Assembly (NCBI GenBank): GCA_019424865.1
Contig: JAHYYS010000037.1
Location: 1-25,656, forward strand
Length of the DNA stretch: 25,656 nucleotides
DNA from: a bacterium
GTDB lineage: Bacteria > Bacillota > Clostridia > Oscillospirales > Oscillospiraceae
Direction of reading: 5' to 3'
Positions 7,454 to 15,515 of the stretch are shown here, piece by piece; within the stretch, counting starts at the first letter, position 1; every line of letters begins with the position of its first letter. Position numbers and translations under genes: made by a program. The notes beneath the pieces were generated by a model. That model had not been told where the DNA came from. It saw only the letters and a list, made by a program, of their open reading frames with translations, and did no database searches.

Positions 7454-7951
7454 TCAGAGCTGATACTGCCGCAGATTGCCCACGTACCAGCCCTCGTCCA
7501 CGCCGCCGGCCAGCCGAAAGCCCAGCCGCTCGTAGTAGTCGTTGAGCTCCTGGTTCCGCCTGGGGCAGTCCAGGCGGAGATACCGCTTATGCCTGGTTCG
7601 GGCAAGCTCCATACACCGGCGGATCAGTTCGGTCCCCGCGCCGGGGCAGTTCAGCGCCGCCGCCAAGTTATGGATATAAAGGGCGGGCGTTTGATCCTCC
7701 CAGCGCTCATCCTCCTCCAGCAGCACGGCGCAGGCCATCCGTTCCCCCGCCGCGCCGTACAGGAAGTACAGCCTTCCCGCCTCCGCCTCCCGGCGAAAAA
7801 ATTCCGCGGGATAGTAGTTCAGATAGCCGGAGCGGTTCCACTGGTCGATGCCCTTCTCGTCCATCCAGGCCACCCGGCGGCGGATCAGCTCCAGCGCCGC
7901 GTCGCCTTCCCCGGGACCGGCCGGACGGAGAGCGCAGTTCTCATAGTTCAT
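7454..7951 (-). CDS. GNAT-family N-acetyltransferase embedded in the V-ATPase operon
   Basis: This is a 165-residue GNAT-fold protein, probably transferring acetyl from acetyl-CoA to an amine. The N-terminal part has ALELIRRRVAWMDEKGIDQW. The acetyl-CoA pyrophosphate loop is represented by LNCPGAGTELIRRCMELA (about residues 100-117), with the G-x-G spacing. The C-terminal LRLDCPRRNQELNDYYERLGF is the usual strand-helix-YYE-GF ending of the fold. Its ATG overlaps the stop of subunit F (ATGA at 7948-7951), so translation is coupled. It lies between F and A, where the standard operon has nothing. The substrate is unknown. It could modify a V-ATPase subunit or a small molecule, or be a passenger. 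Confidence 0.85.
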   Translation of the reverse strand: MNYENCALRPAGPGEGDAALELIRRRVAWMDEKGIDQWNRSGYLNYYPAEFFRREAEAGRLYFLYGAAGERMACAVLLEEDERWEDQTPALYIHNLAAALNCPGAGTELIRRCMELARTRHKRYLRLDCPRRNQELNDYYERLGFRLAGGVDEGWYVGNLRQYQL

Positions 7952-8256
7952 AGGATATCCGCTCCCACTGCCCGCTCCACGGCATTTTTTACATTGTTCA
8001 TTCCGATGCCCAGGGAACCCTCTTTCCCCGGGATCAGAATGACCGCCGGGGTCAGAGCGTCCTGGTACCGGGCAATTTCAGCGGGGATCTGGGACGCCAG
8101 CTGCTCGGTGATATAGATGATGGCGTAATTCTCCCTGGCCATGCGGTGCAGGGCCTCCCGTCCGGCCTCGGCGCTGTCCACGGGACAGACCTCCAGTCCC
8201 AGGGCCTTGAAGCCCAGCACGCTGTCCAAGTCGCCCATCACGGCGATTTTATACAT
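7948..8256 (-). CDS. ntpG: V-type ATP synthase subunit F (rotor shaft accessory)
   Basis: The 102-residue subunit binds the D shaft and stabilises the central stalk. MYKIAVMGDLDSVLGFKALGLEV is the family's opening strand-turn-helix, followed by ENYAIIYITEQLA and the conserved C-terminal ILIPGKEGSLGIGM segment. Length and motifs are normal. E. hirae nomenclature calls it NtpG; other schemes call it AtpF. It starts 12 nt after subunit C and overlaps the acetyltransferase by four bases. Confidence 0.94.
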   Translation of the reverse strand: MYKIAVMGDLDSVLGFKALGLEVCPVDSAEAGREALHRMARENYAIIYITEQLASQIPAEIARYQDALTPAVILIPGKEGSLGIGMNNVKNAVERAVGADIL

Positions 8257-8268
8257 GTCCGCCCCCCC

Positions 8269-9252
8269 TTATACATAGGTGTCCCGCAGGCGCCGGCGGA
8301 TGGTGTCCCCGTCCAGGCCGGCCGCCCGGCCGGCGAAAATGGTGCGGACGGCGGTCAGCTCCTGCTCCTTGGCGTACAGATAGCCCACCACCGCCTGCTC
8401 CCCAAAGGGCACCCGCCGGGCGGCGGCCAGATAGGCGGTCAGGGCGTTGTCGCACTCCCGCTCAAAGTCGGTCAGGGGCCCTGCGCCCGGCTGGGCCAAT
8501 CTGGCCCCAAGCTGGGCGGCCTGGGCCAGCGGTCCGGCCCGGAACACCTCTCCCAGGGCATCTCCCCGGGCGGCGGCAATGGTCTGTTCCGACACACTGC
8601 CGCCGGGCAGCAGGGCCTGCCGGAGGAACTCTCCCTCCCGGCCCATGCGGTGCACCCGCACGGCGGTGCGCAGGTTGGCCACATCCACCGCCAGCCGGAC
8701 ATAGCCCTGAAGGAACGCGCTGTCCAGATCCCGGGCCAGGGAGGCCATTTCCTGGTAGCAGGCCCGGTCCAGAATCAGATCGGCCAGCTGAGGGTCCCGG
8801 CTCTCCGCCAGAATCCCCGCAGCCTGCTCCATGGCGCGGCGGAACGGCTCGGAACAGCCCCGCAGCTCCTCCCGGTTCCAGCCCTCCAGCAGCTCCTGGG
8901 GCTGGTAGCGTCCGCCCGCCATCAGCAGGCGGGCGGGATCCGTCCCGGCGGCCCGCGCCTTCAAAATGGTCTTGGCGTTGTGATAGTCATATTTGATTTG
9001 GAATATCTCCACCAGGCGCGGGTCGGGCACGGAGCGCTCCATGTCCTGAAAGGTCTCGGCCCTGGCCTGGGCCAGGGTGCTGTCCAGACCGGCGGCATCG
9101 GGGTACCCGCACTCAGAGAGCACCTTCAGGGCCTCTGCGTCATCCCGGGCCTCGATCATCCGGTCCATCCGCTCCCGGTTCAGCAGCCGGCCCTCCATCG
9201 CCCGGATGCGGGCGGATATGGTGAGATAGTCCGTATCCTTTTTGTGGGACAA
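8269..9252 (-). CDS. ntpC: V-type ATP synthase subunit C (AC39/d type)
   Basis: Subunit C is the helical funnel that joins the D/F shaft to the membrane K ring. The protein, about 327 residues and nearly all helical, opens with KKDTDYLTISARIRAMEGRLL and closes with EQAVVGYLYAKEQELTAVRTIFAGRAAGL. The last stretch is the conserved end of the family. I place the start at TTG 9252, because AAAGGAGTGG lies 10 nt upstream of it. The longer GTG start at 9273 would put that ribosome binding site inside the gene. Expected family length is about 330. It sits between E and F in the operon; 103 nt without a gene separate it from E. Confidence 0.92.
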   Translation of the reverse strand: MSHKKDTDYLTISARIRAMEGRLLNRERMDRMIEARDDAEALKVLSECGYPDAAGLDSTLAQARAETFQDMERSVPDPRLVEIFQIKYDYHNAKTILKARAAGTDPARLLMAGGRYQPQELLEGWNREELRGCSEPFRRAMEQAAGILAESRDPQLADLILDRACYQEMASLARDLDSAFLQGYVRLAVDVANLRTAVRVHRMGREGEFLRQALLPGGSVSEQTIAAARGDALGEVFRAGPLAQAAQLGARLAQPGAGPLTDFERECDNALTAYLAAARRVPFGEQAVVGYLYAKEQELTAVRTIFAGRAAGLDGDTIRRRLRDTYV

Positions 9253-9355
9253 AATACCACCACTCCTTTGCACAAGGAATCGGGGGTTGGGCGCTGCTGC
9301 CTGCTCCCGGTTCCTCTCTTACTGCCTGCGTGTTCTTCCCTGATGATGCAGAGGT

Positions 9356-10045
9356 CTAATCTTCAAAGAGGATCTCCGCCGCCCGGCGCTCCAGTTTCTC
9401 CCGCTGCAGGCGCACCAGCGTCTCAAAGGCGCAGTTGACCTCCACATCCCCGTCCACCAGGATAAAGCCGCCCCTTATGTTCCGGGTCTCCTCGCTCAAG
9501 GTGAGCAGTCCGGTGCCGGTGACCATGGCGGCGGTGGAGTTGACCACCTTGCCCAGGAAGGCCCCCACCTTGGTCTCGGTGATGGCTTCGGGCAGATCGG
9601 GCACCACGCCCTTTACCATGGCCTCGTTGGCGGCCACCACAACCTGCTTGCCCACCCGGGCGCGGTCTTTGGGGGAGAACACCAGCTGCTCCTTTCCGGT
9701 GGAGGAGGCCTCCAGCACCAGGCGGGTAAGCAGCTCCACATATTCTGCGTCCGGCAGGGCGCACAGCTGATCCAGCGCCTGATCAAAGGCCTGGGAGAGC
9801 ACCTCCTGCTTCATGGCCAGCACCAGCTTGCGTGTCTCCATCCCTGCGGCGGATTTCAGCCGCTCCAGGCGCTCGTCGGCGGCACGGCGGCCCCGGGCCA
9901 GGATATCCGCCCGCTCCCTGTCCGCCTGTGCCTGCGCCTTGTCCTGCATCTCCCGAATCTGCTCCTGGGTCTGCTGGTTCAGGCGGGCAATTTCGGCGTC
10001 GGCGTCCTGGGCAATCCGTGCGGTAATTTTTTCAATTCCTTCCAT
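9356..10045 (-). CDS. ntpE: V-type ATP synthase subunit E (peripheral stalk)
   Basis: The 229-residue peripheral stalk subunit keeps the A3B3 head from turning with the rotor. Residues 1-90 form a long Gln/Ala/Arg-rich coiled coil (EIARLNQQTQEQIREMQ, RERADILARGRRAADERLERL). The C-terminal half is the globular domain with GGFILVDGDVEVNCAFETLV, the conserved E-subunit motif, ending in EILFED. The ATG at 10045 follows a GGAA-type site and lies 22 nt after the K gene. It would pair with the small stalk subunit encoded first in the operon. Confidence 0.93.
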   Translation of the reverse strand: MEGIEKITARIAQDADAEIARLNQQTQEQIREMQDKAQAQADRERADILARGRRAADERLERLKSAAGMETRKLVLAMKQEVLSQAFDQALDQLCALPDAEYVELLTRLVLEASSTGKEQLVFSPKDRARVGKQVVVAANEAMVKGVVPDLPEAITETKVGAFLGKVVNSTAAMVTGTGLLTLSEETRNIRGGFILVDGDVEVNCAFETLVRLQREKLERRAAEILFED

Positions 10046-10067
10046 AGGCCGATTCCTCTTTTCCCTA

Positions 10068-10592
10068 TCAGGCGCTGATATTGATGAGCATCAGCATGGA
10101 GGCCAGCAGGGACAAAATGGCGTAGAACTCCACGGTGATGCACAGCACCATGCCCTTGGACCAGTCGTCCGGCTTCTTGGCCAGCAGATTGATGGAGGCG
10201 GCGGCCACCCGGCCCTGGGCAATGGCGGAAATCCAGCCTCCCAGCGCCATGGGCAGGCAGGCCACAAAGTACTGCATTCCCTGGGCGATGGTCAGATCCG
10301 GCAGTGTCCCGGACAGAAGCCCCATGCGGAAAATGGCAAAGAACCACACCACCAGGCCGTACAGGCCCTGGGTTCCGGGAATAACCTGCAAAATCATGAC
10401 CTTGCCGAATTTCGAGGGATCCTCGCACAGCAGGCCGGCGCCGGCCTCACCGGCGATGCCGGTGCCCTTGGCCGAGCCGATTCCGCTCAGTGCAGCGGCC
10501 AGGCCCGCGCCCAGCAGGGCAATGGCCAGTCCGCCGATGCTGCCCAAAAAGGTCAGCGACTGCTGCATTTCCACCAGTTGATTCATGTCCAT
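10068..10592 (-). CDS. ntpK: V-type ATP synthase subunit K (rotor ring proteolipid, probably Na+-binding)
   Basis: The 174-residue proteolipid has four membrane helices forming two hairpins and builds the rotor ring that carries the ion. The first hairpin is GLAIALLGAGLAAAL then ILQVIPGTQGLYGLVVWFF. The second is GGWISAIAQGRVAAASINLLAKKP then ITVEFYAILSLLASMLML. The ion-site Glu is E155. Around it, T74, Q75, Y78 and Q126 match the E. hirae NtpK Na+ site by eye alignment. The ATG at 10592 was chosen over a longer frame because AAGGAGG precedes it at 8 nt and the first helix follows at once. It is 13 nt after the I gene. Confidence 0.94.
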   Translation of the reverse strand: MDMNQLVEMQQSLTFLGSIGGLAIALLGAGLAAALSGIGSAKGTGIAGEAGAGLLCEDPSKFGKVMILQVIPGTQGLYGLVVWFFAIFRMGLLSGTLPDLTIAQGMQYFVACLPMALGGWISAIAQGRVAAASINLLAKKPDDWSKGMVLCITVEFYAILSLLASMLMLINISA

Positions 10593-10605
10593 AGCCTTAT
10601 CCTCC

Positions 10606-12540
10606 TTATGATTTAGCCACGTCGTAATATTTTGTATTGAACCGGAGGGGGCGGAAGGGCTTTCCGCCGTCCACATAAAACGTTTTGAAAAACTCCAGAC
10701 ACTGCAGGCGCAGGTCGTGGACATAGCATCCCAGCAGATTCAGCGCAAAGTTCAAGGCGTTGCCCGCCAGAGAGATCACCAGGAAAATGACCACATTCCC
10801 CGGAATGGCCCCCAGGGTATTGAACACCTGGGCGATGACCGACCCGGCCAGCATCAGCGCCATCAGCCGGGAGTAGGACAGGATATCTCCAAAATAGCCG
10901 GTGACATTGTTGTACAAGGTGGCAACAATTCCCGTTATCTTGCCGATTCCCTTTCCAGTGACCAGGGATCCCGCCACGACCATCGCGCCGCCCACGGCCA
11001 GCACAAGGGGGGTGATGCCCAGAATGGCCAGCGCCAGCCCGGCAAAGATGATCCACCAGGTAATTTCTCCCCATACAGCGTCCATTACCTGGCCCCGGCG
11101 CAGCTTTTCCGCCACACTAATGGCCATGCCGGTGACAATCTGAATAAAGCCCAGGCACATGGCCCCCACCAGAATCATCATGGTGTCATCCAGGGGGGTG
11201 AACAGGGCCGGCAGGGCAAAGGTGCTCTCTGGATTGATGACTGCGGCCAGCTGGGGCAGGAAATCTCCGAAGAAGCCGCCGGTAATGGCGCCCATGATGA
11301 AGGTGCTGACACCGCACAGGCCCATCAGACCGAAGAAGTGCTCCATGGTGCCTTTGGGTTTCTTGCGCTTGAGCACCACCACGGAGGCCAGAATCATCAG
11401 CAGGCCGTACCCCATGTCCGCCAGCATGATCCCGTAAAACAGAATGAAAAAGGGGGCCATCAGGGGGTTGGGGTCCAGCGTGCCGTAGGCCGGCAGGGAG
11501 TACATCTCCGTCACCATGTTCAGCGGCCGGGTGAACCAGTTGTTCTTCAGCTGCACGGGCACCTGGGGATAGTCCTCCTCCGGCGGGTCGGTCACTTCCC
11601 AGGCGCAGGGGTAGGGAGACAGCGCCTGCTGCAGCTCCTGCCAGCGCTCCGCCGGAACCCAGCCCTCCAGGAAGAAGGTCTGCCGGGTGTCCAGCAGGCG
11701 GCATCGGTTCTCCTCCCGGCTGACCTCCACCGCCGCCCAGTCCCAAAGCCGGCGCAGCTGGGCCTGCAGCCCGCCCTTTCCGGACAGGGACTGCTCCAGC
11801 TCCGTCCGCTCCCGGTTCAGCGCCTGTTCCTCCTGTGCAAGCCGATCCAGATTCTCTTTGGCTGTGCCGGCAAAGTCGCGCAGGTTGGCGCGGCTCCAGC
11901 CCAGCTCCTTCAGTGCCTGGAGCGTCCCGTCCGCCTGGCTGGAATGGCACACCAGCAGCAGATAGCGCTGTTCCCGGTCGGCAGAGGCCTGGGTCAGCTC
12001 CCCCAGATCCCCCTCTGCCCGGACCGCTCCCTGGGCCTGCTCCAGCAAAACCCCGGCGGGCAGGGTGCCAAGCTGGACCATCACCTGCCCGGTGGGCTGT
12101 ACATCCAGGGGGATGTCCAGCTCCTGCCACGGAATCAGCGCGGCCCGCTGGGACGCCAGCTTGCTCAGCTGCGCCTGAATGGCATGGATCCGGCGGTCGG
12201 CGGCGTTTATCTGTTCCGCCTCCGCCAGTGCGTTTTGGGCCGCCCCTTCGTCCAGCAGCTCCCCCTCCTTCAGGGTGGGACGGGGCTGAAGCAGCCCGCC
12301 CTTCACGGGGGCATAGTGCTTTAATACCTCCAGGGCGTGTCCCGCCCGCTCCTGCCGATCCCGGGCGGCCGCCAGACGGCTCCCGTCCGGACGGGTCAGC
12401 GCAGCCAGCTGCGGATCCTCCCCCTGGGCGGGGGGCTCGCTGATTTCCACGCAGCCCATGCTCTGGAGCAGCCGCAGCAGCTCCTCCCGGTCGCCGGTCA
12501 TGGCGGCCAGCCGCAGACGTTTCATTTTGACAATGGCCAT
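10606..12540 (-). CDS. ntpI: V-type ATP synthase subunit I (membrane stator)
   Basis: The 644-residue stator subunit provides the half channels through which the ion reaches the K ring. Residues 1 to about 330 form a soluble arm that includes a coiled-coil region (RLAQEEQALNRERTELEQ) and binds the peripheral stalks. The C-terminal half is polytopic: MAPFFILFYGIMLADMGYGLLM, then HFFGLMGLCGVSTFIMGAITGGFFGDF, and ILSYSRLMALMLAGSVIAQVF, where the conserved Arg of SYSR-LMAL faces the ring. The length is normal. It overlaps the preceding small stalk gene by one base and lies just ahead of K. Confidence 0.94.
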   Translation of the reverse strand: MAIVKMKRLRLAAMTGDREELLRLLQSMGCVEISEPPAQGEDPQLAALTRPDGSRLAAARDRQERAGHALEVLKHYAPVKGGLLQPRPTLKEGELLDEGAAQNALAEAEQINAADRRIHAIQAQLSKLASQRAALIPWQELDIPLDVQPTGQVMVQLGTLPAGVLLEQAQGAVRAEGDLGELTQASADREQRYLLLVCHSSQADGTLQALKELGWSRANLRDFAGTAKENLDRLAQEEQALNRERTELEQSLSGKGGLQAQLRRLWDWAAVEVSREENRCRLLDTRQTFFLEGWVPAERWQELQQALSPYPCAWEVTDPPEEDYPQVPVQLKNNWFTRPLNMVTEMYSLPAYGTLDPNPLMAPFFILFYGIMLADMGYGLLMILASVVVLKRKKPKGTMEHFFGLMGLCGVSTFIMGAITGGFFGDFLPQLAAVINPESTFALPALFTPLDDTMMILVGAMCLGFIQIVTGMAISVAEKLRRGQVMDAVWGEITWWIIFAGLALAILGITPLVLAVGGAMVVAGSLVTGKGIGKITGIVATLYNNVTGYFGDILSYSRLMALMLAGSVIAQVFNTLGAIPGNVVIFLVISLAGNALNFALNLLGCYVHDLRLQCLEFFKTFYVDGGKPFRPLRFNTKYYDVAKS

Positions 12541-12854
12541 CAGCGACTCACAACCTTTTCTACAATCAGTTGGACGGCCTGGTCCAATCTGTCCTCAGCC
12601 CGCTGTCTGCGCTTTTCACAGTCCTGCCGGGCCTGCTCCAGAATCTGGGCGGACAGCTGTGCCGCGTCCGCCTCGGCCTGGGCCATCATCTGGCGGGCCT
12701 GCGCTTCCGCCTGCTGGCGGGCCTGTTCCACAGTCAGGCGGGCCTGTTTCTGGGCCTGCTGCAGCTGCAGCTTTGCCTGGGCGGCCGCGGCCTCGCAGCG
12801 CTCCTTCGCTCTGGTCTCCGCCTCGGTCACCTCTTGCAGGGCTTCCAATGCCAT
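12540..12854 (-). CDS. ntpF: V-type ATPase small peripheral stalk subunit (G/H-like)
   Basis: This 104-residue protein is almost entirely coiled coil: EVTEAETRAKERCEAAAAQ, then a QQAQKQARLTVEQARQQA stretch, ending LIVEKVVSR. Composition, length and position as first gene before subunit I match the NtpF/AhaH stalk protein, which pairs with E. The ATG at 12854 follows AAAAAGGTGGTG. The frame is open upstream to 12932, but that part overlaps the promoter. Such coiled coils have low sequence specificity, so the call rests heavily on position. Confidence 0.82.
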   Translation of the reverse strand: MALEALQEVTEAETRAKERCEAAAAQAKLQLQQAQKQARLTVEQARQQAEAQARQMMAQAEADAAQLSAQILEQARQDCEKRRQRAEDRLDQAVQLIVEKVVSR

Positions 12855-12903
12855 ACCATCACCACCTTTTTCCAGGCATATAGTTGAAAACTGCTTAACA
12901 GTT

Positions 12904-12932
12904 ATTTTATTCGAACTTTGTCCAAAATGCAA
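12904..12932 (-). promoter_or_regulatory. Probable promoter of the V-ATPase operon
   Basis: On the minus strand TTGCAT (12927-12932), a 17-bp spacer and TAAAAT (12904-12909) read toward ntpF. The -10 is good and the -35 is only half matched, which may mean regulation or a modest promoter. A small AACTG/CAGTT hairpin sits at the start of the ~45-nt leader. Confidence 0.5.
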
Positions 12933-13093
12933 GAATTATTTTATGAATCTTTCATGTCGTTTTCCCGCCCGTTCCCTTTTCTTCCCGATCGCCCCCCTCT
13001 ATTTTTTCTATTTTATCCTCCATTTTATGAATGCGTTTTTCTCTTTTATTGCTTTCGCCGATTTTCCAGCCTCTTCGACTTCCCTCAAAAAAG
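12933..13093. other. Pyrimidine-rich intergenic stretch without a recognisable gene
   Basis: Together with its flanking sites this belongs to a ~310-bp gap (12855-13166). The plus strand is strikingly C/T-rich (long runs of CCCTTTTC-type sequence) and AT-richer than the genes. I see no gene and no known RNA. Confidence 0.4.
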
Positions 13094-13139
13094 CAAAATG
13101 GCATCCGGCGCATAATTTTAATGCACCGAATGCCATTTG
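13094..13139 (-). terminator. Terminator of the DUF4015-type gene
   Basis: On the minus strand a long imperfect stem joins CAAATGGCAT...GGTGCAT and ATGCGCCGG...ATGCCATTTTG around an AT-rich loop, with C/A mismatches. It is followed by CTTTTTTGAG. It lies 28 nt past the stop at 13167. Confidence 0.7.
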
Positions 13140-13166
13140 TTCTTAACATATTCTGTATGTGCCGCG

Positions 13167-14285
13167 TTATGCGGCGCCCTCTTCCAGGACGGCCCGCAGC
13201 TGCGCACTGCTCTCCTCCAGAGAAGCGGTAATCTCCACCAGCCGGTCCTGCGGATCCGTAATTCCCGCCTGGGTCAGCGCCGGAAGGGGATCCGGCTCCC
13301 CGTCCATCCAAATCCGGTCCGCCTGCTGTTCCAGCAGCTGGGGGCTCAGGCCGCTGCCATCCTCTCCCGACAGGGCGCCGGCCTGGATCCGAACGGAAAC
13401 CCGTGTGTCATAGGGCTCTGTCTGGGCCCGCACCTGCTCCAGGAAGGCGGCAGTTTCCTCGCCCGCCTGGCTGGGGTCATACCCCTCCCGCCAGGCGAGG
13501 GCCTCCAGATTCCCCTGTGTGGGAAAGGCGCAGCACTCCAATACAATCTCGTCAAAGCCCAGCTGCGCCAGCTCGCCGCACAGCCCGGCCACATAGGCCT
13601 GGGCGTCATCGCCGGACGGGTCCAGCCACCGCAGCCCCAGCTCATCCCGCCAGTTCCCATAGCTGGCCCGCAGGGCCACGCTGTTGCGGTGATAGGGCAC
13701 GGCGTTGTCCCGGAAGCAGCACACCCGGGCCACGGTGTACACATCCCCCTGGTTCCACTGCTGCAGCTGCTCGTTAACCGCCTGGTCTCCATTGACATCG
13801 TCCCACTGGGCCAGAGGCTGCTGGGAGTACCAGGCCAGCGCCCCCTGGGCGTTCTTCATCTCCAGCACCAGGGCGTCGGCCCCGGCCTGGGCCAGCTGCT
13901 GCTGGGCCGTGCCGTCCAGAACCGCCTGAAGGGGAAGCTGAAGGGCGGACATCGTCTCCGCCGTCTCCCCCGTCTCCTCCGGGGCCGGATCTGCCGGCTC
14001 TTCCGGCACCGGATCCGCGGGCTCGCCGCTGCCGGCCGGCTCTTCCAGAACGCTGATGTTCTCCCGGTTCGGCGCGGACGGAGGTGTCTCCTCCCTCTGG
14101 AAAAAGGGCAGATCCACCCGGATTCCGTCCTCCGTATAGACAATAAAGCGCTGCACCGCCAACAGCAGAGCAGTCAGCAGCACAACCAGCACAGCCAGTA
14201 CCACCGCTATGATCTTCAGAATATCCGTCAGCGTCCTGCGGCCCCGATAGCCGCCCGCACCGCCCCTATACCGGCGCCGGCGCAT
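13167..14285 (-). CDS. Membrane-anchored DUF4015-type putative glycoside hydrolase
   Basis: This 372-residue protein has a basic N-terminus (MRRRRYRGG), one membrane helix at about residues 20-44 (ILKIIAVVLAVLVVLLTALLLAV) and a Pro/Glu/Ala-rich spacer (PVPEEPADPAPEETGE, about residues 80-110). A TIM-barrel-like domain follows outside the cell. Family-like segments are ADALVLEMKNAQG, VYTVARVCCFRDNAVPYH, NWRDELGLRWLDPS and LGFDEIVLECCAFPT. These match the DUF4015 (putative glycosyl hydrolase) pattern of ARI-FKD, GLxWLDP and GFDEIxxDYxRFP. The usual FDYVRFP ending is changed to LECCAFP, so a catalytic role is uncertain. The ATG at 14285 has AAAGGAGG at ideal distance. It has its own promoter and terminator. 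Confidence 0.7.
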   Translation of the reverse strand: MRRRRYRGGAGGYRGRRTLTDILKIIAVVLAVLVVLLTALLLAVQRFIVYTEDGIRVDLPFFQREETPPSAPNRENISVLEEPAGSGEPADPVPEEPADPAPEETGETAETMSALQLPLQAVLDGTAQQQLAQAGADALVLEMKNAQGALAWYSQQPLAQWDDVNGDQAVNEQLQQWNQGDVYTVARVCCFRDNAVPYHRNSVALRASYGNWRDELGLRWLDPSGDDAQAYVAGLCGELAQLGFDEIVLECCAFPTQGNLEALAWREGYDPSQAGEETAAFLEQVRAQTEPYDTRVSVRIQAGALSGEDGSGLSPQLLEQQADRIWMDGEPDPLPALTQAGITDPQDRLVEITASLEESSAQLRAVLEEGAA

Positions 14286-14380
14286 AGGCTCCCCTCCTTT
14301 CGGCCCCTGCACTGCCGCCTCCCTCAGGCGTCTCCCCGGAGACGGCCGCAGGCTGTGTGATGTTCCCTTTTATCATGGTC

Positions 14381-14409
14381 ATTATAACAATTTTTCATTC
14401 CACTGGCAA
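14381..14409 (-). promoter_or_regulatory. Strong promoter of the DUF4015-type gene
   Basis: TTGCCA (14404-14409), a 17-bp spacer and a perfect TATAAT (14381-14386) preceded by TGT, an extended -10, read on the minus strand. The leader is about 90 nt and contains a CGTCTCC/GGAGACG hairpin (14329-14344). Confidence 0.8.
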
Positions 14410-14432
14410 CGGCCCTTTTCCGCCCGTCCCCT

Positions 14433-15170
14433 CTATCCGGAAAAGCCGCCGTCCACCCCCAGCACCTGACCGGTGATGAAGCCGGCCCGCTCCCCCGCCA
14501 GAAAGGCGATGGCCTGGGCCACCTCCTCCGGGGTCCCCACCCGGCCCAGCGGGGTCTCCTCCGCCAGGGCTTCCAGGTCCTCCGGAGCCAGGTGTCCGTT
14601 CATCTGCGTATCAATCACCCCGGGGGCCACGCAGTTCACCCGGATGTTGGACGGCCCCAGCTCCCGGGCCAGGGCCCTGGTGAGGCCAGCTACTCCCGCC
14701 TTGGCCGCGGAATAGGGCGCCTCGCAGGAGCCCCCCACCGTCCCCCAGATGGAAGAGACGGTTACAATGCTCCCCGCCTTCCGGTGGACAAAGCCGGGAA
14801 TGGCCGCCCGGATGACATAGAACACCCCGTCCAGGTCCACCCCCATCACCCGCCGCCACTGGCTGTCGGTGGTGTCGGTGAGCAGCTGCTGGGGCAGGGC
14901 GATGCCCGCACTGCAAACCAGGGCGTCCAGAGGGCCCAGCGCCGCCTCCGCCTGCGTCACCAGCGCGGCCGCCTGCTCCGGACAGGACACGTCCCCCTCC
15001 AGCGCCGCCGCCCCGCCGCCCAGGGCGCGCAGCTCCTCCGCCAGGTCCAGAGCCTGTTCCCGGCTGCGGCAGTAGTTGATCGAGACCCTCCAGCCCTCCC
15101 GGGCAAACTGCCGGGCCGCCGCCGCCCCGATGCCCCGGGAGCCCCCGGTAATCAGCACATGCCGGCTCAT
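14433..15170 (-). CDS. Short-chain dehydrogenase/reductase (FabG-like; possibly EF-P 5-aminopentanone reductase)
   Basis: This is a 245-residue NAD(P)H-dependent SDR. The cofactor motif TGGSRGIG is at residues 8-15, and the N-A-G motif region reads CSAG (86-89). Catalytic Ser140 lies in VTVSSIWG and Tyr153/Lys157 in YSAAK. The position that is usually the tetrad Asn appears as Asp112 (VDLDGVF). The closing ITGQVLGVDGGFSG is typical of the FabG group. The SSIWG...GSCEAPYSAAKAG and VIDTQMN segments resemble the Firmicutes proteins annotated as elongation factor P 5-aminopentanone reductase (YmfI type). A generic 3-oxoacyl-ACP or sugar reductase is also possible. It starts 15 nt after azlD, so it is probably the third gene of that operon. 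Confidence 0.85.
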   Translation of the reverse strand: MSRHVLITGGSRGIGAAAARQFAREGWRVSINYCRSREQALDLAEELRALGGGAAALEGDVSCPEQAAALVTQAEAALGPLDALVCSAGIALPQQLLTDTTDSQWRRVMGVDLDGVFYVIRAAIPGFVHRKAGSIVTVSSIWGTVGGSCEAPYSAAKAGVAGLTRALARELGPSNIRVNCVAPGVIDTQMNGHLAPEDLEALAEETPLGRVGTPEEVAQAIAFLAGERAGFITGQVLGVDGGFSG

Positions 15171-15185
15171 CCTCCGCTCCTCCTC

Positions 15186-15515
15186 TCAGCCAAACACGCC
15201 CTGGACCAGCAGCATATACAGCCCGGTGGCGCCGAAAATGGACAGCAGGTCGTTGCCCTTCCACAGGTGCAGGAGCACCGCCGCCGCCGAAGCCAGCAGG
15301 GCGGGCACCCAGCCGGCGGGCTGGGCAAAGCTGGTCCCCCGCAGACAGTAGATAATCAGCATGGCGATGATCGCGGGGGGCAGTACCTGCCCCAGATAGA
15401 GCACCAGCTTGGGGGGGCGCTCCCCCCGGTCAAAGAGCAAAAAGGGCAGGGCCCGGGTCAGAAAGGTGACCCCCGCCATCACAGCGATGGACGCCAGCGC
15501 ATGTCCCGTTGTCAT
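15186..15515 (-). CDS. azlD: AzlD-family branched-chain amino acid exporter small subunit
   Basis: This is a 109-residue membrane protein with about four helices. ASIAVMAGVTFLTRALPFLLF is the conserved opening (the TRALPF motif), followed by LGQVLPPAIIAMLIIYCLRG, the VPALLASAAAVLLH helix and a C-terminal ATGLYMLLVQGVFG helix. AzlD works with AzlC to export branched-chain amino acids or analogues. The ATG overlaps the azlC stop (15512-15515), so the pair is translationally coupled. Confidence 0.92.
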   Translation of the reverse strand: MTTGHALASIAVMAGVTFLTRALPFLLFDRGERPPKLVLYLGQVLPPAIIAMLIIYCLRGTSFAQPAGWVPALLASAAAVLLHLWKGNDLLSIFGATGLYMLLVQGVFG

